In this document: positions 16,166-20,000 of the stretch, piece after piece
Layout of the letters: each line of letters begins with the position of its first letter
How positions within the stretch are numbered: position 1 is the stretch's first letter
Position numbers and translations under genes: made by a program
DNA from: Chara braunii
Lineage: Eukaryota > Streptophyta > Charophyceae > Charales > Characeae
Assembly (NCBI GenBank): GCA_003427395.1
Contig: BFEA01000300.1
Span: 102,166-122,165, forward strand
DNA: 20,000 nucleotides
Direction: 5' to 3'
Notes under the pieces: model-generated
Databases searched by the model: none
Seen by the model: the letters and a program-made list of their open reading frames with translations, nothing else
Told to the model about the DNA's origin: nothing

Positions 16166-17502
16166 TTCGAGATTGAGGATGGACATGGATTTGCGCTTTT
16201 CTTTTCGTTCCCTTTTTTATCTGTGTATATAATTTTGGTGTCAATCACAGGCAATTCGCCCTTGTCCTTGCGGCCATATGCTCGTCTTGTTGTTCGATCT
16301 GGTTTTGTTCTTCTTTTCATCGATGATTTCTCCTTTTTCTTTCCTTCCTCGGAATCCTATTTTGCAAATAATGTATGGATGGTTCGCGCCCCCCTGCCTT
16401 TCGTTTTTCATCGTTTCCTTCGAACCCTCGTACATGATGAGTGAAAATGGGGATTGCATGCTGGCGTGATCAATAGAGTATGTTGGATTGTTGTATCTTA
16501 CGGATAGTCTGGAGCGCACCGTCCGACGTGCCATAGGGACACATGCAAGTCTGATCCGGACGGAGCGCGGCTTATACGTGCCCCTACCACTCAGACTCGC
16601 CAATCACGTCTTAACTAATGCGCGTAGCCAGCCCTTCATTGAAGGAGTCGATTTCAATTGGGATCGGGTTACCCATCGCGCGTAAGTGTGACTCGTTCGC
16701 ATCCTTCTTACGCACTTACGAGCGGTGATCTCCCCGATTAACTTATCCCCCCCCCAAGACGTGAGTGATGAAAGAATGACGAGCTCGCGGAGTTCCGACG
16801 TATCTTGGAATTTCGAGGATTACGAGTCGTATTTCGGGCACCGAGAAATTTGGGAAGAAGAACAATTCCGGTTACGGGAAAATTTAAGGAACCCGGTATT
16901 CGCCTGCCTCACAGAAAACGATAGATTCTGCGCTAGGGAATTCCATCTCGCCGTACGAAGCGACCCGCGGGGACCCGACTACCCAAACACGTACAACACG
17001 CAGTATTTCATAACTCCCGGCTTCGTCCTTGTCGCCACTAGTTTCCCGCCATACCACCTCCTCCTCCCCTATCATCAGCTTACAGTAGTACCGTGGAATT
17101 CCATAGCACCTTATTGGCCCTCCACCCCGTGCNGAAGCNNCAGGCGGCGTNCGCATACNNNAANCCCCGAAGCCTNGGCACCCAGGCTTAGTTCCCACNA
17201 ACCCATGCCACGTGGCGGGCTCCGCAGGTGTGAGCCCCAAGGACCGCCCCGANAGGCTCCCNAGAANCGGCGATCGCGTCANGATCGGANGGCNCCGCAC
17301 AACCAACGTGCAAGNCCGCGCCTGTAAATTTTCCCATTGCTCTATTGCATCTATGCCCCTGAACCTTGCCACCGGAGATCTCAGTTCCGACCTGGGACTC
17401 CACCCCCACTTTCCAAAAATCCTTGGCACACCCTTTTGCACTTCCAGGCCCACACCCAGCTCCAATCAGGAAGTCGCGCCGGGCGTGAGGTTGGGCGTCA
17501 CA
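15082..17502 (+). repeat. 3' LTR
   Basis: This is a 2421-bp copy of the 5' LTR, beginning TGTGACG and ending CGTCACA, and followed by the GGAC target duplication. By eye, about 40 substitutions separate the two LTRs over their first 870 bp. From roughly 15957 to 17320 they are identical, including the (GA)16 length and the positions of scattered N bases (17133 onwards), and a few differences reappear in the last 170 bp. The AATAAA at 15305 and the TATA box at 15862 mirror the 5' copy. The LTR-internal protein-like frame recurs at 16488-17327 with the same two stops. Confidence 0.93.
15862..15869 (+). promoter_or_regulatory. TATA box of the 3' LTR
   Basis: CTATAAAT lies in the same GCACGCTATAAATTTCGGCT context as in the 5' LTR. 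It could drive read-out transcription into the DNA downstream of the element. Confidence 0.5.
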
Positions 17503-18032
17503 GGACTCTTTCTCTTGTAGGCTGATTCTACAGTAGGCGAACTACTGTCCCCTACCACAGTAGCCTAACCTGCTTCGACCGACATGGCTGCTGCCGGCGC
17601 CAGCAAAAATGAGGTGCACGCCGGTTCTTTCTTTTTCGGTGCGCAGGGCATTTTCAGTGTCGGCTTCAATAGCTGGGCGGGGTACTGGTGGTTTAAACGG
17701 CGGGTAGTTGGGTACCTTTTTTGTGGCCAACATTTTACCTACCCTGAAAACGCCCCGCGTGCCAAAGAAAAACGAATCGGCGCAGGCTTTCTTTAGGCTG
17801 GCACCACCAGCCAGAATTTGCTTCGGTAGCCCAAGCTCCGAAATTTGCAGCAAGTTAACGGCCGAGTCGGAGAAAAATGGTTGGTTGGGCGAGGTACTGG
17901 TGGTTTAAGTGGTTTAATTATTTACATCTTGAAGCTGCTTATTGGATGATCAAAGACTGGGGCCAAAAACCCTTTGCGGCGAATGCAGAATAATGTGATT
18001 GCTCCAGCCAACTTCTGTCGTTTGATTTGAAA
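17503..18032 (+). repeat. 546-bp tandem unit, right copy (resumed after the insertion)
   Basis: It opens with the GGAC target duplication (17503-17506) and then parallels the left unit from CTCTTTCTCTTGTAGG to TTTGATTTGAAAGG, with about 3% differences. It also contains the GTACTGGTGGTTTAAAC terminus (17682) and a second GTACTGGTGGTTTAAG (17894). Together with 4405-4424 it completes one 546-bp unit. The tandem duplication therefore existed before the element inserted. Confidence 0.85.
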
Positions 18033-18430
18033 GGAATGCGATTGTCAATTGCGATCTTCTCATCGATGGTTTGAGGAATCCATCTTTGAAAGCTATAAAC
18101 TAATGATGAAGAAGGCGTGCTGGACTGCTTGCATCTTTTGACCAAATAATCATGGTGTGTACTGTTCAGATAAAATAGCCGAATGGGGCAAAAGTTTCCA
18201 GAAGAGGATCAGTGATGGGATGATGTGGTGGTGGTAGTGGCACATTGAAGGTCATCGATATTTGTCAAGTTGTAATTGCACAGTTTGATGAAAAAATCAA
18301 CTGCTAGTTGAAGCATCCATGAGCCATATAACTCACCCTCAAGATGTGAATGTGACAATCTCTTCTATGAGTACCTTGTTTCTCCTCTAATTGTTCTGGA
18401 AGCAAAAAATGTTGGAACCTTGGGCACCTC
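18033..18430. other. No recognisable feature
   Basis: AT-richer unique-looking sequence. No long open frame with protein-like composition, RNA gene or transposon terminus is seen. Confidence 0.45.
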
Positions 18431-18477
18431 TGAATTGGTGTAAAAAAAAAAATAAAAAAAAAATGAATTGGTGTAAA
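18431..18477 (+). repeat. A-tract flanked by a 14-bp direct repeat
   Basis: TGAATTGGTGTAAA occurs at 18431-18444 and again at 18464-18477, with only A residues and a single T between. This is what remains if a retrotransposition event copies little more than a poly(A) tail and makes a target duplication. Replication slippage around the A tract is an alternative. Confidence 0.7.
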
Positions 18478-18948
18478 CCGCCCCTCCCCACTATGGCCAG
18501 AAAATGGCTTTCCGGGCCTTTCGGGCCCCATTTGGAGGGGGTGCGCCGACTGGTAGTGGTAGGCAGTGGGTGGGTCCGGTCCAACAATTTCGAAGCGCCA
18601 ACTTTGGCAAGTTTTTCGCGCTCAGAATCATGCGCATAAAAATATGAAATTTCGAGATCTGGTAGATTAGGCAATTTCCATTTCTGCCACTTTGGCACCT
18701 GTGGGAGAACCCAAAAAAAAGTACTCCCAACTTCAGCCACGATAGTAGCCACAACCAGGAGCCAGGCGATCAACAATAGAAAGACACAAAGATCCAGACA
18801 CCACGGAAACGTGGTTGTAATTAGTGAGGGTAAGGGTGGTGGGAGGCAAATAAGAGGGCTGGCATTCCTTTGAGGTTAACACTCCACTGGCCTCCGTCCC
18901 TTTGGACCCCGAGGAGCGGGAATGGAAGGTGAGCGGGCAGGTGGACAG
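18478..18948. other. No recognisable feature
   Basis: A minus-strand open frame (18387-18776) with a hydrophobic start crosses the A-tract, where its product becomes an artificial Phe-rich run, and has no recognisable domain. I do not call it a gene. Confidence 0.4.
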
Positions 18949-19008
18949 CGTCTAATTATGGCAGTATACGTCTAATTATGGCAATATACGTCTAATTATG
19001 GCAATATA
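18949..19008 (+). repeat. 20-bp tandem repeat, three copies
   Basis: CGTCTAATTATGGCAATATA (first copy with G at base 16) repeats three times without gaps. It is a minisatellite with no associated gene. Confidence 0.92.
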
Positions 19009-19458
19009 CGGCGAAAATGGGCTACCACATCTGTAGTGAAATACAACCTTCGCAAGACAAAGTCGTGGTATCAGAAGCTGGGGGAAATATTCTCCAGTGC
19101 CAGCCACTGGTCTTGAAAATTTTAAATGGTCGGTGAATGCCCGACTTATGTCTGTGCATCGCACAGAGGCCTGCAGTGGCAAATTATCCATCGCACCTCA
19201 CCGACACCAGACTTGATAGTCTCATGAACAGACTTGGAACAGAAAGGTAAAACTATCCCCTATTTGCTAGTACTGAATAAGCCATTGCCGCCGGCTAGAG
19301 CCACTGTCGAGCACTGCCTCTCGGCATGCCCGATGGTGTTCCAGATCTGGATCACGGCATGGACCGAATTGACAGCCAAGCCCAGGCCTACCCTTGGTCT
19401 GTCAAAACAAGGCTCTTACCTCCCACCTGAATTGGTACCTTTGAGTACTTTTTCTTTT

Positions 19459-19460
19459 TT

Positions 19461-19494
<34 letters not shown>

Positions 19495-19535
19495 TTGGAG
19501 ACTAATGACTCAAGAACTCACTGGAGTGCAATTTA
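19459..19535 (-). other. tRNA-Leu-like 3' half, possible SINE head
   Basis: On the minus strand, AATCCGAAAGGGCGTGGG runs into a perfect B box, GGTTCAAATCC (complement of 19470-19480), then CCAC. This closely resembles the variable arm and T arm of plant tRNA-Leu. An A-rich stretch follows where the acceptor would end, and no convincing A box or anticodon arm is found upstream. It is most likely a tRNA pseudogene or a SINE terminus, not a working tRNA. Confidence 0.5.
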
Positions 19536-19712
19536 ATTGTGACCACAAGACTGAAAGTTCTTATGGTGGCTTGGAAGGCGGGATGCACCTTTGAAAGGCA
19601 ACAAACAAGTATCAGAGTACATTCAGGTAAGCATCAAAAGGGCCCACAAAAAATTGAAATTTGAAACAAACAATCCAATCCATCCAAAAAAACCCTAGAT
19701 TGGATCGCCCCC

Positions 19713-19848
19713 TTTAAACCACCAGTGCCTACCGCATTTTTCATACCCCCCGGCCTCAAATGAATTTGGACCGTAGGGACAGGCTGATTTGGGCTGATTT
19801 GGGTCCCGCGTCAACGGTCGCCCCAACTGGTAGGTACTGGTGGTTTAA
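19713..19848. mobile_element. MITE-like element with TTTAAA-linked inverted termini
   Basis: The left end, TTTAAACCACCAGTGCCTAC (19713 onward), and the right end ending at 19848 are reverse complements over about 21 bp with one mismatch. The 136-bp element has no coding capacity. Its termini belong to the same family as those at 1948, 2216 and 2401. Confidence 0.55.
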
Positions 19849-19859
19849 ACCACCAGTAC
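19834..19859. repeat. Perfect 26-bp palindrome centred on TTTAAA
   Basis: GTACTGGTGGTTTAAACC and its mirror half form a perfect palindrome with a central PmeI-type GTTTAAAC. The left half is the right end of the MITE-like element; the right half (CCACCAGTACTTGGCCC) matches the start of the element seen at 2216. This looks like two family members abutting on one shared TTAA. Confidence 0.85.
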
Positions 19860-20000
19860 TTGGCCCTCCATTCTCATTCCCTAACAGGTCCAGTGGGACA
19901 CCTCCCCTCGGCGCCTTCCCTCCTCCTCGAAAAGCCCCCCACGGCACCACTGTTCCCTCCTCCCACCCCACCGCAATGGCCAAGCAGGATTCCCACCCAT

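Larger units (their letters stand above)
4425..17502 (+). mobile_element. Ty3-type LTR retrotransposon, about 13.1 kb
   Basis: The element runs from TGTGACG to CGTCACA, flanked by GGAC. It has LTRs of about 2.42 kb, a tRNA primer site, gag with a zinc knuckle, protease, RT, RNase H and integrase in that order (integrase last, which defines Ty3/gypsy rather than Ty1/copia), and then extra ORFs before the 3' LTR. A PHD finger precedes the integrase and no chromodomain is seen, so it does not look like a standard chromovirus. Gag-pol carries in-frame stops at 8072, 8501, 9888 and 11047 and frameshifts near 9765, 10480 and 12700, so this copy is probably dead. Long LTRs and post-integrase ORFs recall Athila/Tat-like layouts, but I cannot assign a clade. 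Confidence 0.95.

Noticed and set aside
18387-18776. Minus-strand 129-codon open frame with hydrophobic start
   Set aside because: It crosses the A-tract insertion, where the product is an artificial Phe-rich run, and no domain is recognisable.
18949-19008. CRISPR-like array
   Set aside because: The three 20-bp units are directly adjacent with no spacers, and the context is eukaryotic.
19459-19535. Functional tRNA-Leu gene
   Set aside because: The T arm is good, but no acceptor pairing, anticodon arm or A box could be found on the 5' side.

Overview
The window looks like nuclear DNA from a repeat-rich eukaryote, most likely a streptophyte (land plant or charophyte alga). Three things point that way: a retrocopied 18S rRNA 3' end with plant-style wording (TTATCATTTAGAGGAAGGAG), a Ty3-type retrotransposon whose primer-binding site fits the plant initiator-Met tRNA 3' end, and tRNA-derived SINE-like pieces. 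No convincing host protein gene was found. Identity below the streptophyte level is not supported by anything I can see.

Layout. 1-3360: intergenic DNA with purine-rich low-complexity sequence, a long imperfect hairpin (222-400), short tandem repeats, a minus-strand tRNA-derived SINE-like element (1566-1675), and a family of short elements with TTAA-centred inverted termini. 3366-3700: a roughly 107-bp tandem duplication, one copy of which is split by a polyadenylated 18S rRNA fragment. 3859-4424 and 17503-18032: two copies of a 546-bp tandem unit. The second copy is split by one large LTR retrotransposon, 4425-17502 (about 13.1 kb). 18033-20000: more repeat-derived sequence, including an A-tract flanked by a 14-bp direct repeat, a 20-bp x 3 repeat, a tRNA-like piece, and another inverted-repeat element ending in a perfect 26-bp palindrome.

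The retrotransposon has about 2.42-kb LTRs (TGTGACG...CGTCACA, 4-bp GGAC target duplication). Its order is gag (CCHC knuckle), linker, aspartic protease, RT (YMDD), RNase H, PHD finger, integrase (HHCC, DDE) and a GPY/F-like tail. Three or four further ORFs then follow before the 3' LTR. The gag-pol part is damaged by in-frame stops and single-base frameshifts.

The two most unusual points are the PHD finger directly upstream of the integrase zinc-binding domain and the chain of downstream ORFs. Each of those ORFs begins on an ATGA that also contains the stop of the ORF before it (12935, 13408, 14391, 14912), as expected for termination-reinitiation coupling. The two LTRs are a mosaic: about 5% different over the first 870 bp, then practically identical for about 1.4 kb, including identically placed N bases. 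This suggests an assembly artefact or gene conversion.
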